This document shows positions 18,509 through 27,102 of a stretch of DNA of 64,000 nt, in pieces. The stretch spans positions 1,178,001 to 1,242,000 of the forward strand of contig CAWFQA010000001.1 in NCBI GenBank assembly GCA_963817855.1, written 5' to 3'. Each line of letters opens with the position of its first letter. The stretch's first letter is position 1. The DNA is from JAKAAZ01 sp963817855. Its GTDB lineage: Bacteria; Acidobacteriota; Terriglobia; Terriglobales; Acidobacteriaceae. Position numbers and translations under genes: made by a program. Under the pieces are notes generated by a model. The model was not told where the DNA came from and did no database searches. It was given only the letters and a program-made list of their open reading frames with translations.

Positions 18509-18931
18509 TCGGCCTCTCATGTTGTTTGATTGAAGATCCAAGAAGGTGCAAATCCCCGCCGTCCTACTCCGGGAGCGCGATAGTTCTCTGGAGGTTGAGA
18601 GGACATGTCGCTGGCAGGGTTGTTCATTCACACCGCGAGTAGTCTTACAGCGCTCCGTGAATATCCTGAAAACAGAAGATGAATGGGAGATGAATTCATG
18701 CGCTATGTGTGGATTTGGCAGCGCTAGGGACAGACAGGTCATCCGGCCGGGTAGGTCCTTGGTGGCCGCGGCGACACTCCGGTGAAACAAACTGATCCAT
18801 GAGCTCGCAGGTAGACTCCCGGCTTTAGCCGAGGGATAAAGGGCCACTCCCAACGGACCTTTAGACGCCGAGGTACGCCGTCACCAACCCGATTCCAGAC
18901 CGGCGCCACCCGCGTTCCCGCACAGCAGCTT
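18509..18931. other. Porin upstream region and repeat, no gene seen
   Basis: This 423-bp stretch separates the porin start from the TolC-like stop. It must hold the porin promoter, but no convincing -35/-10 pair was picked out. Its distal part contains the right copy of the porin-flanking repeat. Confidence 0.5.
18808..18893. repeat. Right copy of the porin-flanking repeat
   Basis: GGTAGAC followed by a CCCGGC-TTTA-GCCGAGGG hairpin, then CTTTAGACGCCGAGGTACGCC and AACCCGATT. It shares order and orientation with 16438-16530 but has diverged. Confidence 0.55.
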
Positions 18932-20416
18932 TTACGGCAAATTTCCCAGTTGATAGTTCAGCGCCGCCAGTGCCAGTTCGTACTCATAGCGGGCATTCAC
19001 GTTCTCAATCGATGCCTGCGTCTGTTCCAGTTGGGACTGGCTCAACTCCACGATCGAACTCAACCCCAGCTTGTAACGCTCCTGCGCCAGCTCCAACCCC
19101 ATGTTTGATGCTTTGAGCAGCTTCTTCGTAACAGCGATTTTCTGGTACGACGTGTTGCTCTGCAGCCAAGCATCGCGAACGTCCCGCACCACCTGATCGC
19201 GTAGATCGCGCAGGTTCTCCTGTGCCGCCTGCGCCCGGTCCTCCGCCTCGTGGGCCTGAGCGGTATAGCGAAATCCGCTGAAGATCGGAACTTCCAGGTC
19301 GACACCTATCGCGCCGAACCAGTTGGTGGTGAAGTACTGGTCGTCGCGGATCGGGGTGCCTCCGACGACAGCCATAGAGTCTAACGTCGGCATCAGTTGT
19401 TCCCACTGCGCACGCGCATACTTGTTTGCTGCCTGCTGGTCATAGTCCAGCGCCATCAGGTCGGGCCTCTGTTGCAGCGCCATGTGCACCAACTCGTCCT
19501 GGTCTGGGGGAGGGGAAGGGACCGCGCCGCCGGTTTCCACCAGTTTGTACGTCATCGGCCGGTCGAAGCCCAGCACCGACGTCAGGGCATTGATCGCGTT
19601 GCTATATTGCGTCTGGGCGTCTAGAAGCAGCAGTTGTGCCTGCGCCAAGTCTTCGTCCGCAAACGCCAGATCGATCGTCGATCGCAACTTGTTGCGGGTT
19701 AACTCCGTAATCTGCCGGTCAGTCGTCTTGCGCGTATCCACGGTTTGCTGCGCAACCTTGACCAACGCTTGCGCTTCCAGCGCACTGTAAAATGCCTGAT
19801 CGCTAATCAATACAATGTCGAGCGTGCTGGCTTGCGCCTGCGCGTTCTGCGCCTTCTCGTACAGCTTGGAAGACGCGATCAGGTTAGTCGTGTGACCGAA
19901 ATCTGTCAGCAATTGGTGGAAATCCAGGCCTCCGCCCGCGTGCGTGATCAATCGCGTCGAGCGCAATTCGTCGAATGTGAAGCGACTGCCGTCTTCCGCC
20001 TGCGCTGCCACCGCACCAGCCTGCAGTTGCGGCAGGTATCCGGCGCGTGTCTGCCGATACACCTGGTGCTGCGCCCGTGCCAATAACTGCGCTACGCGAA
20101 TGCGTGGGTTGTTGCGGATCGCAATCTGCTCCGCTTCGTGCACCGTCAGCCCCGCCGGAATCGACGTGACCCGTTCGTCCGCCATCGTCTTGTTCGATCC
20201 CATCTCCGGCGTTGTCTCGCTCAACGTATCACCCGGCCTCGCCGCTGCATGCGGAGCCACGGGAGAGTCCTCCGCAATTTGTTGCTGGATATTCTTCGCC
20301 AGCATCACCGCCGATGGAGCATCAGCCAGCTTTTGCGCCTGCACCGCCGGCGAACCCGCAGTCAAAATCCACGCAAGCGCTCCGGCGGCTGCCCAGATCG
20401 TCCTCGGTTTCATCAT
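18932..20416 (-). CDS. TolC-like outer-membrane efflux protein
   Basis: A 494-residue protein with a signal peptide (AAAGALAWILTAGSPAVQA) and two OEP halves. Typical blocks are VHEAEQIAIRNNPRIRVAQ, the coiled helices NKLRSTIDLAFADEDLAQAQLLL and, in the second half, YKLGLSSIVELSQSQLEQTQASI. It forms the trimeric outer-membrane tunnel of a tripartite pump. Its ATG overlaps the stop of the RND pump gene by 4 bp (20413-20416), which suggests translational coupling. It is the third gene of a minus-strand operon: adaptor, pump, tunnel. Confidence 0.93.
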   Translation of the reverse strand: MMKPRTIWAAAGALAWILTAGSPAVQAQKLADAPSAVMLAKNIQQQIAEDSPVAPHAAARPGDTLSETTPEMGSNKTMADERVTSIPAGLTVHEAEQIAIRNNPRIRVAQLLARAQHQVYRQTRAGYLPQLQAGAVAAQAEDGSRFTFDELRSTRLITHAGGGLDFHQLLTDFGHTTNLIASSKLYEKAQNAQAQASTLDIVLISDQAFYSALEAQALVKVAQQTVDTRKTTDRQITELTRNKLRSTIDLAFADEDLAQAQLLLLDAQTQYSNAINALTSVLGFDRPMTYKLVETGGAVPSPPPDQDELVHMALQQRPDLMALDYDQQAANKYARAQWEQLMPTLDSMAVVGGTPIRDDQYFTTNWFGAIGVDLEVPIFSGFRYTAQAHEAEDRAQAAQENLRDLRDQVVRDVRDAWLQSNTSYQKIAVTKKLLKASNMGLELAQERYKLGLSSIVELSQSQLEQTQASIENVNARYEYELALAALNYQLGNLP

Positions 20417-23400
20417 GGCTGTCCCTCCACAGTGGCCGGTAGCTGATGCGGTTCAGTTCCCGCGCTCTTGTCATTGCGATGGATCAGGTAGTACACCGCC
20501 GGAACCAGGAAAATGGTTACCGCCGCGGAAATCAGCACACCGCCCAGCAGCGCCCGCGCCAGTGGAGCATATTGCTCGCTGCCGGCTTCCAGGCCCAGCG
20601 ACATGGGAATAATTCCCAGCACCGTCGCCAGCGTTGTCATCAAAATCGGGCGCAGCCGGAACCGGCAGGCCTCCGTCAGCGCCGTCTTCAATGGCCGGCC
20701 TTCCTCCCGCTGCTTGCCGACGAATTCGACAATCAAAATGCTGTTCGACACCGCCATGCCGGTCATCATCAACAAGCCCATCAGCGACATGATGTTCAGC
20801 GACGTTCCCGTAATCAGCAGCGTCAGCATCACTCCGGCGACTCCCGGCGGTACCGCCAGCAGAATCACGAATGGATCGGAGAACGACGCGAACTGCGCCA
20901 TCAGTACCAGGTAAATCAGCACCACTGCCAGCGCCAGTCCTTCGGCGAAGCTGCGGAAGGCCGCATGCATGTCCGTCACCGATCCGCCCATCGTAATCAG
21001 CGTGCCGTGCGGTGGGTGTACCCCGTGGATGATCTGCTGAATCTGCTTGCCCACGCGTCCCAGGTCTTCCGTCCTGGGCATGATGTAAACGTCGAAAACC
21101 CGCCGCAGTTGATAGTGGTCCACCACCGTAGGAGAATTGACGTACTTCACGCTGGCCACCGCTTCCAACGGGACAATGTTGCTTTGTGTGCTCCCCTCCT
21201 GCGTCCCGTACGGCCTCGCATGTCCTACGGGATTGTCCGCCCGCAATGGGATCTGCTCGAAGTCCTTCAGGCTTTGAATCTGGCTGTTGTAGTACTGCAC
21301 GGTCAGCATGTAGTTGTTGCCGGTTTTCGGGTCCACCCAGTAGCTGGGCGCAATCTGGCCGTTTGAGGTCAGCGCCGTAATGACTCCGTCGACAACATCT
21401 TTCTCCGTTAAGCCAAGAATTGCCGCCTGCTGGCGATTCACGTTCAACTGCAGACTGGGATAGTTGATGTCCTGCGGAATCATGACATCGCTCACCAGCC
21501 TTAGCCCGCGTACTTTCTGCGCAATCTGCTGCGCAACCGCATAGCCTTGCTTCAGGTGCATGGTGCTCACGCGGATATCGAACGGCGCCGGCTTGCCCTG
21601 GTTCACCACCGAATCGACCAGCCCGCCCGTTTGGAAGTACGCCTGCACGTCAGGGATTTCCCGCCGGAGTCGTCGCCGCACGCGCGACATATACACGTAG
21701 CTGCCCACCTTGTGGCCCTTCTTCAGGCTCACCTGAATGAAGGCGTTGTCCATTGCCGTGTTGGTGCTGTAGATCGCCGAAAGATCGGGATACACGCCGA
21801 TATTCGACACGATCATGTTCAGATCGCTCGGCGGCACCACCTGCCGGATGATGTTCTCGATGCGCGCACAGTACAGGTCCGTCAGCGCCAGTCGCGTGCC
21901 CGGCGGATCCTTCAGGTTGATCACAAATTGTCCAGGATCCGTCCGCGGGAAAAATGCAAGGTTCAGAAGCGGATACAACGCCAGACTCAGCAACACAAAG
22001 ATCGTAACAATGATGGTTACAAATCCAGGACGGCGCAGGCAATACGCCACCTCCCCATCGTATCGATGCTCCAGCGCGTGATAGTGTTCATTGAATTTGG
22101 CGACAATTTTCTGGAATACGTTTTGCTTCCTGTATTCGTGCCGCCGCCTGGACTCACTCTCATCGATCAATAGCTCCGACGGCTCTTGCCCATTCGTGTG
22201 CGTATGCGCATCCGCTTCCTGATGCCCCTTTAGGCGAATAAATTTGGCGCAGAACAACGGAATCACCGTCATCGCCACAATGTAGGAGGCGAACATCGCC
22301 AGCACCACACCCAACGCCAGCGCGGTAAACAGGTATTTGCTCACCCCGGTCAGCAACACCACCGGAAAAAACACGATCGACGTCGCCACCGTTGCCGCCA
22401 GCACGGCGAGATCTACTTCCTTGCCGCCCTGCTCTGCCGCGACCATCGGCCCTTCGCCCATCTCCATATGACGGAAGATGTTCTCCAGCACAATGACGGA
22501 GTTGTCGATCAGACGCGACAACGCCAGCGCCAATCCGCCCAGCACCATCGTGTTGATCGTATTGCCCGTGGCATTCAGCAGCAGAAACCCCGCTAAGGTC
22601 GACAGCGGAATCGACAGCATCACCGCCACGGTAGCTCGCAGATTCCCCAGGAATAACAGAATCATCAACGCCGTCAGCAGCAAGCCGATGCCGCCCTCGC
22701 GGATCACATTGTCGACTGCCATCTTCACAAAGATGGACTGATCGAACACTACCCGCGCCTTCAACTGCGGAGGCACGTCCAGCAGATGCTTCACCCGCTC
22801 CCGCACCCCGTTAACAATCGTGATCGTATTGCTGCCGCCGCCCTGCTTGAATATCGGCAGATATACCGATCGCTCGCCGTTCACCCGCACAATGTTGTAC
22901 TGCAACTGTCCGGAGTCTTCGGCGTGGCCCACATCTCCCACCAGCACCGAGGAATTCCCCACGGTTTTCAGCGGAATCGAATTCGCATCCGACGGCTTCA
23001 GCACCTGGCTGTTGGCGTAGATGTTGTAATCCTTCGGGCCAATCCGAACATCCCCGGCCGGCAAGATCAGGTTGGACTGGTTCACCGCCTTGTACACGTC
23101 GTTGATGCTCAGCCCGTTCGCTTCCAGCTTCATCGGGTCGACGTAGATCATCACCTGGCGATACGTGCCGCCATACGGCTGCGGCACCGACGCGCCCTTT
23201 ACGCTGGCCACCTGGTCGCGGATGTCGAACTGGGCGTAGTCCTTCAGCTGCGTCTGGTTCAGCCCTTTGCCTTCCACGGTGATCAGGCAGACCGGCAGGT
23301 TGGACGCATCGAAGCTCAACACCACCGGCGGCAAAGTTCCCGGCGGCAGCCGTCGCAGATCCGCCATCGCCAGGTTGGAGATATTGCTCACATCCGTGTT

Positions 23401-23697
23401 TGGATCGGTTCCGGCGTGAAAGTACACCTTGATGAGGCTGACGCCAGTCATCGAACGCGACTCAATGTGTTCGATGCCGCTGCCCAGCGTGAAAAACCGC
23501 TCAAACGTATCGGTGATGTCGGCTTCCACCTGTTGCGGCGGCATGCCGGAATAAAACGTTGCCACCACTACCACCGGAATCTTCACCGCCGGAAACAAAT
23601 CCACTGGCATGCTTAATAAATTGACGGTTCCAATAACCACAATTGCAAGACATGCCATCAGGATGAAAAATGGATACCGGATTGCAAACGACGACAT
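20413..23697 (-). CDS. RND efflux transporter inner-membrane pump (AcrB/HAE1-like)
   Basis: A 1094-residue pump with the duplicated RND layout: TM1 near residues 12-30, a periplasmic porter domain, TM2-6 around 340-490, a second porter domain and TM8-12 at the end. It starts MSSFAIRYPFFILMACLAIVVIG. In TM4, where HAE pumps carry two adjacent Asp for proton relay, this protein reads SRLIDNSVIVLENI, so only one Asp remains and Asn replaces the second. The central cytoplasmic loop (about 490-550) is long, His/Glu-rich and charged. Likely substrates are drugs or other amphiphiles; metal export is less likely because no metal-site pattern is seen. Operon with adaptor (1 bp gap or less) and TolC. 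Confidence 0.94.
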   Translation of the reverse strand: MSSFAIRYPFFILMACLAIVVIGTVNLLSMPVDLFPAVKIPVVVVATFYSGMPPQQVEADITDTFERFFTLGSGIEHIESRSMTGVSLIKVYFHAGTDPNTDVSNISNLAMADLRRLPPGTLPPVVLSFDASNLPVCLITVEGKGLNQTQLKDYAQFDIRDQVASVKGASVPQPYGGTYRQVMIYVDPMKLEANGLSINDVYKAVNQSNLILPAGDVRIGPKDYNIYANSQVLKPSDANSIPLKTVGNSSVLVGDVGHAEDSGQLQYNIVRVNGERSVYLPIFKQGGGSNTITIVNGVRERVKHLLDVPPQLKARVVFDQSIFVKMAVDNVIREGGIGLLLTALMILLFLGNLRATVAVMLSIPLSTLAGFLLLNATGNTINTMVLGGLALALSRLIDNSVIVLENIFRHMEMGEGPMVAAEQGGKEVDLAVLAATVATSIVFFPVVLLTGVSKYLFTALALGVVLAMFASYIVAMTVIPLFCAKFIRLKGHQEADAHTHTNGQEPSELLIDESESRRRHEYRKQNVFQKIVAKFNEHYHALEHRYDGEVAYCLRRPGFVTIIVTIFVLLSLALYPLLNLAFFPRTDPGQFVINLKDPPGTRLALTDLYCARIENIIRQVVPPSDLNMIVSNIGVYPDLSAIYSTNTAMDNAFIQVSLKKGHKVGSYVYMSRVRRRLRREIPDVQAYFQTGGLVDSVVNQGKPAPFDIRVSTMHLKQGYAVAQQIAQKVRGLRLVSDVMIPQDINYPSLQLNVNRQQAAILGLTEKDVVDGVITALTSNGQIAPSYWVDPKTGNNYMLTVQYYNSQIQSLKDFEQIPLRADNPVGHARPYGTQEGSTQSNIVPLEAVASVKYVNSPTVVDHYQLRRVFDVYIMPRTEDLGRVGKQIQQIIHGVHPPHGTLITMGGSVTDMHAAFRSFAEGLALAVVLIYLVLMAQFASFSDPFVILLAVPPGVAGVMLTLLITGTSLNIMSLMGLLMMTGMAVSNSILIVEFVGKQREEGRPLKTALTEACRFRLRPILMTTLATVLGIIPMSLGLEAGSEQYAPLARALLGGVLISAAVTIFLVPAVYYLIHRNDKSAGTEPHQLPATVEGQP

Positions 23698-24999
23698 TTA
23701 TTTCCGACCTCGTTGGGTAGATGTGTTGGCGGAGTTCCCTGGGTTGGCAGGCGAAGTCTGTCGGAATGCCGTCAAATCCATATCGACTGGACTCGGCGAT
23801 ACCACTTGTCCCGGCTGATAATCGGACTGATTGCCGACGATCACGCGGTCGCCCACCTTGACGCCACGGATCACCTGGTAATAATTCGGACCCTGAATGC
23901 CAAGCACCACCGGGCTCTTCACCACATGGTCCGTGTCGTTCACAATCAGCACGTATGGTTGATCGCCCTCGACAATCGCGTCGATCGGCACCATCATGGC
24001 GTTTCCATCGCGATTCAGTGGGAACGTCGTATCGGCGTACATGCCCGGGGCCATGTGCAGGTCCTTGTTGGGAATATCCACTTCCGTCAGCATGGTGCGT
24101 GTGCTGCGGTTCATGGAGCGCGTGAAGCGCACGATCTTTGCATTGATCCGCTCGCCGGTGGCCTGCACTCGCACCACCGCCGGTCCGCCAATCCGCATAT
24201 AGTCCGCGTCCGATTCAGGCACAGGCATGCGGAGTCGCAACAGCCCACTCTGCGCCAGCCGCACAATCGGCATTGCATTCGTGCTTTCGTCTGTGCCCGC
24301 CGCGATCAGCGCGCCCATGTCCGCATAGCGAAACGTGATCACGCCATCGAACGGCGCACGCACATCCGAGTAGGCTTGCAGCGCTTTGTAATGTTCCAGC
24401 GTGGCAGCGTCCTCGCTCATCTTTGCCTGCGCCGCCGCATACGCGGACTTGGCTTCGTCGATCTGCGCCTCCGACGACAGGTCAGCCGCCTGCTTATTGT
24501 CGATTTCCTGTTGCGCCACCAGTCCCGGCATAGTGGCGGCCGCGGTATTCAGGCGGGCATATTCCGTGTGCAGGGCGGCGTGGATCGCCATAGCGCGGGA
24601 TACATCGTGGCGGGTGCGTTGGATTTCCGATTGATCGCGCTGTACGCCAGCTTTCGCCGCGTCCACCTGCGCATTTAGTTCGGGAACTTCCAGAATCGCC
24701 AGCACCTCTCCCGTGTGTACCCGGTCGCCAATGTCGACAAAAATTTGCTTGATGTAACCGGAGACTTTGGCGTGGATCAGCACATCCTGATACGCCTGGA
24801 ACACCCCTGGCACGGTAATGGAAGAAAGCGCGGGCCGCAGTTGAACCGTTGCCACGGCGGCCGAAGGAGCATCGTTGGCAGAGGTTGAGATGGCCGCGTT
24901 CGCTCGTTCGCCTCCACGCCGATTGAATCCAAACCAAATCGCCGCGGCCGCAATAATGACGACAACAACCAGGACAGCAGTGTGTTTCGAAATATTCAT
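23698..24999 (-). CDS. RND efflux periplasmic adaptor (membrane fusion protein)
   Basis: A 433-residue HlyD/AcrA-type adaptor. A single N-terminal membrane anchor (residues about 9-25) is followed by a lipoyl half-motif (GVFQAYQDVLIHAKVSGYIKQIFVDIGDRVHTGEVLAIL), an alpha-hairpin with coiled-coil heptads (about 110-200), the second lipoyl half (VRAPFDGVITFRYADMGALI) and a beta-barrel/membrane-proximal region. It abuts the pump gene (stop at 23698, pump start at 23697). A 116-bp space separates it from the small membrane protein gene upstream. Confidence 0.94.
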   Translation of the reverse strand: MNISKHTAVLVVVVIIAAAAIWFGFNRRGGERANAAISTSANDAPSAAVATVQLRPALSSITVPGVFQAYQDVLIHAKVSGYIKQIFVDIGDRVHTGEVLAILEVPELNAQVDAAKAGVQRDQSEIQRTRHDVSRAMAIHAALHTEYARLNTAAATMPGLVAQQEIDNKQAADLSSEAQIDEAKSAYAAAQAKMSEDAATLEHYKALQAYSDVRAPFDGVITFRYADMGALIAAGTDESTNAMPIVRLAQSGLLRLRMPVPESDADYMRIGGPAVVRVQATGERINAKIVRFTRSMNRSTRTMLTEVDIPNKDLHMAPGMYADTTFPLNRDGNAMMVPIDAIVEGDQPYVLIVNDTDHVVKSPVVLGIQGPNYYQVIRGVKVGDRVIVGNQSDYQPGQVVSPSPVDMDLTAFRQTSPANPGNSANTSTQRGRK

Positions 25000-25114
25000 G
25001 GAAGACGTTCCTGCCTATGCCAGCTGGCATAGCTGTGGACTGCAGAAAGAGGTCCTGCAAAGCAGTGACGCTGGCCCAAAAACGGGGGCAACAAGGCTGC
25101 AATGACAGGGGCTT

Positions 25115-25504
25115 CTACAACACAGACAGGCGCGATGGAGGAGGTAAAACGAAGAAATAATGCAGCCACGAACGGATGTCCGCGACGTCATGCTGGTCAG
25201 ACTGTTCGCGCCGCACGCGGTAGGCTACGGCGGCCTCAGAATTGCCCGGCGACTTCAGGATCGCCGTGAAAGCAAATGCCAGCAGCAGAAACCCGGCCAA
25301 CGCATCGCTCCCGCGCATCGACGGCACGCTCAACGGATTTCGCTTGGTCACGCACACCTTGATCGCGGTCGACTGGTGGATCGCTTGCTGCGGGGTGTCG
25401 TACTGCGACAGTCGGCGGTGCACCACCCAGCCAAACACTGCCAGCACCACGATAAACATACACACACTGAAATGGCCACGGAACGCGTGCTGTCCGGAAT
25501 GCAT
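25115..25504 (-). CDS. Small membrane protein upstream of the efflux operon
   Basis: About 129 residues from ATG 25504; in-frame ATGs at 25546 and 25564 are alternatives and no start has a strong ribosome site. Two hydrophobic segments (FSVCMFIVVLAVFGWVV and ALAGFLLLAFAFTAIL) flank a polar loop. The C-terminus resembles short acidobacterial proteins of unknown function. It may lead the efflux operon. The coding call rests on hydrophobic pattern and absence of a competing gene. Confidence 0.55.
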   Translation of the reverse strand: MHSGQHAFRGHFSVCMFIVVLAVFGWVVHRRLSQYDTPQQAIHQSTAIKVCVTKRNPLSVPSMRGSDALAGFLLLAFAFTAILKSPGNSEAAVAYRVRREQSDQHDVADIRSWLHYFFVLPPPSRLSVL

Positions 25505-25872
25505 CCGGGCACACCAACACCGCTCCGTTGTCGGAATTTCGTGCATGTACTCTTTCAAAATCATCCCTTGCTCAGAATGCAAACCCACAGTCGAATCGTT
25601 AAGCTGTTTTTTTTCAGCGATTCCTGCAAGTCACTCCACAATTGCAACCTCCGGTTGTGATCCGCCGATGCGATGACAGGGTGTCAGATCGCACCAGGAA
25701 GGATTATCGGATTGTTGTAATGCGGCACACCGCAGCATCTAAGGAGACGGAGCCGCTACTGTTCAGACGTCCAGGAAACGAAAAGGTTACACCTGAATTC
25801 GAGTTGATCGGGCGCAGTCGCTCGATACACCCCAAAGTTTAGAGATAATAAAGATGTCCAAGTTCGAATCTT
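25505..25872. other. Divergent intergenic region, nothing identified
   Basis: This 368-bp stretch lies between the small membrane protein gene (-) and the TPR protein gene (+). It should hold promoters for both. It contains a T8 run at 25605-25612. I see no repeat, RNA gene or clear operator. Confidence 0.4.
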
Positions 25873-27102
25873 ATGGCAGCTGCTAGAACCGCAGAGAGTA
25901 AACTTCACCTCACCCCCGCCGAGCGAATCCAGCGCCGCCGACTCATCGTCCAGGATAGTCTGTCCCTCCTCAGCTTGACGCTGATTACCATCGCCATCGC
26001 GGTGCTGACATATTTTTTCTTCCACTCCTTCACGGAACATCGCAGGGTTCTTGAAACACGCTGGTACGAACGCGGTCAGATTGCCATGGCAGCGGGGCAT
26101 CCGACGGAAGCTGTAGAAGATTTTCGCTCCGCACTTTCCTTCCGTTCCACAAATACCGACTATCAAATGTCGCTAGCCGAAGCGCTCGCGGCTTCTGGTC
26201 GTACTGATGAAGCCGCAGCTTACTTTTCCTCGCTGCATGATGCCGAGCCCGGTGACGGATTTCTCAATCTCCAGCTGGCGCGCCTGGCTGTGCGTCGCGG
26301 CGAATCCACTCAGGCCATCGAATATTATCAGACTGCATTGAACGGCTTATGGCATGGGCAGGGAACCGAGCGACGCCTGCAAATTCGCCTCGAGCTGGCA
26401 CAATATTTCATGTCGCTTGGGCGTCCGCTGGAGGCTCAGGGGCAACTTCTCGCCGCCGAAGGAAATTCCCTCGATAATCCCGCAGCCCTGTTTAAGATAG
26501 CCAATCTGTTGCGCGAGGCCGATGATCCCAGCGACGCATTGACCACCTATCAGCGCGTGGTGAGTCATCGCTCGGCGGTGCCTGCCGAGGTGCTCGCCTC
26601 CCTCGATGCGGAATCGCAGATCGCCGCCTCCATGGGCCAATACAAACGAGCCACCCAGGCGCTCGATCGATATATGACGAAGTTGCGGCAGCACCCTTCT
26701 GCGGGAACGCCGCAGCAAAATCACGCCGTCGAGCAGCAGTTGCAAAAATACCAGCGCATGCTGCAGTTGATTCCGTTCGACAGCTTGCTCCCTCGGGCGC
26801 ACGACATTCGCGTCTTACATGCCGCCGATATTGCGCATCAGCGTTATGCAAATTGTCTTCAGACGCTGCAGTCGAAGAACGATCCCAATGCGAACAACCC
26901 CGACTTGGTTTCCCTGGGAACTCAGTGGACAGCATTGGGCTCGCCGAACCTCCAGGCGCTCGAAGGCAATGTTGCGCTTCAGGATCGAATCACCACCTGG
27001 ATCGGCCAGACAGAGATCGTCACCGCAAAAGTATGCGGGCCGCCCACCGGCGATAATGCTCTGCTTCTCGAACTCGCGCAGACTCCGGACAAAACAGAAT
27101 GA
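25873..27102 (+). CDS. Membrane-anchored TPR protein coupled to a CLC antiporter
   Basis: A 409-residue protein. One membrane helix (about residues 31-51) is followed by an all-helical domain with TPR units, e.g. RGQIAMAAGHPTEAVEDFRSAL, AALAASGRTDEAAAYFSSL-like and RGESTQAIEYYQTALNGLW. The domain would face the periplasm if the short basic N-terminus stays inside. The last codons overlap the CLC gene (ATGA at 27099-27102), so the two are translationally coupled. A role as a partner or scaffold of the channel is inference. Confidence 0.8.
   Translation: MAAARTAESKLHLTPAERIQRRRLIVQDSLSLLSLTLITIAIAVLTYFFFHSFTEHRRVLETRWYERGQIAMAAGHPTEAVEDFRSALSFRSTNTDYQMSLAEALAASGRTDEAAAYFSSLHDAEPGDGFLNLQLARLAVRRGESTQAIEYYQTALNGLWHGQGTERRLQIRLELAQYFMSLGRPLEAQGQLLAAEGNSLDNPAALFKIANLLREADDPSDALTTYQRVVSHRSAVPAEVLASLDAESQIAASMGQYKRATQALDRYMTKLRQHPSAGTPQQNHAVEQQLQKYQRMLQLIPFDSLLPRAHDIRVLHAADIAHQRYANCLQTLQSKNDPNANNPDLVSLGTQWTALGSPNLQALEGNVALQDRITTWIGQTEIVTAKVCGPPTGDNALLLELAQTPDKTE

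Noticed and set aside
22786..23616. 276-codon plus-strand frame opposite the RND pump
   Set aside because: His/Arg-rich shadow of a strongly conserved pump gene.
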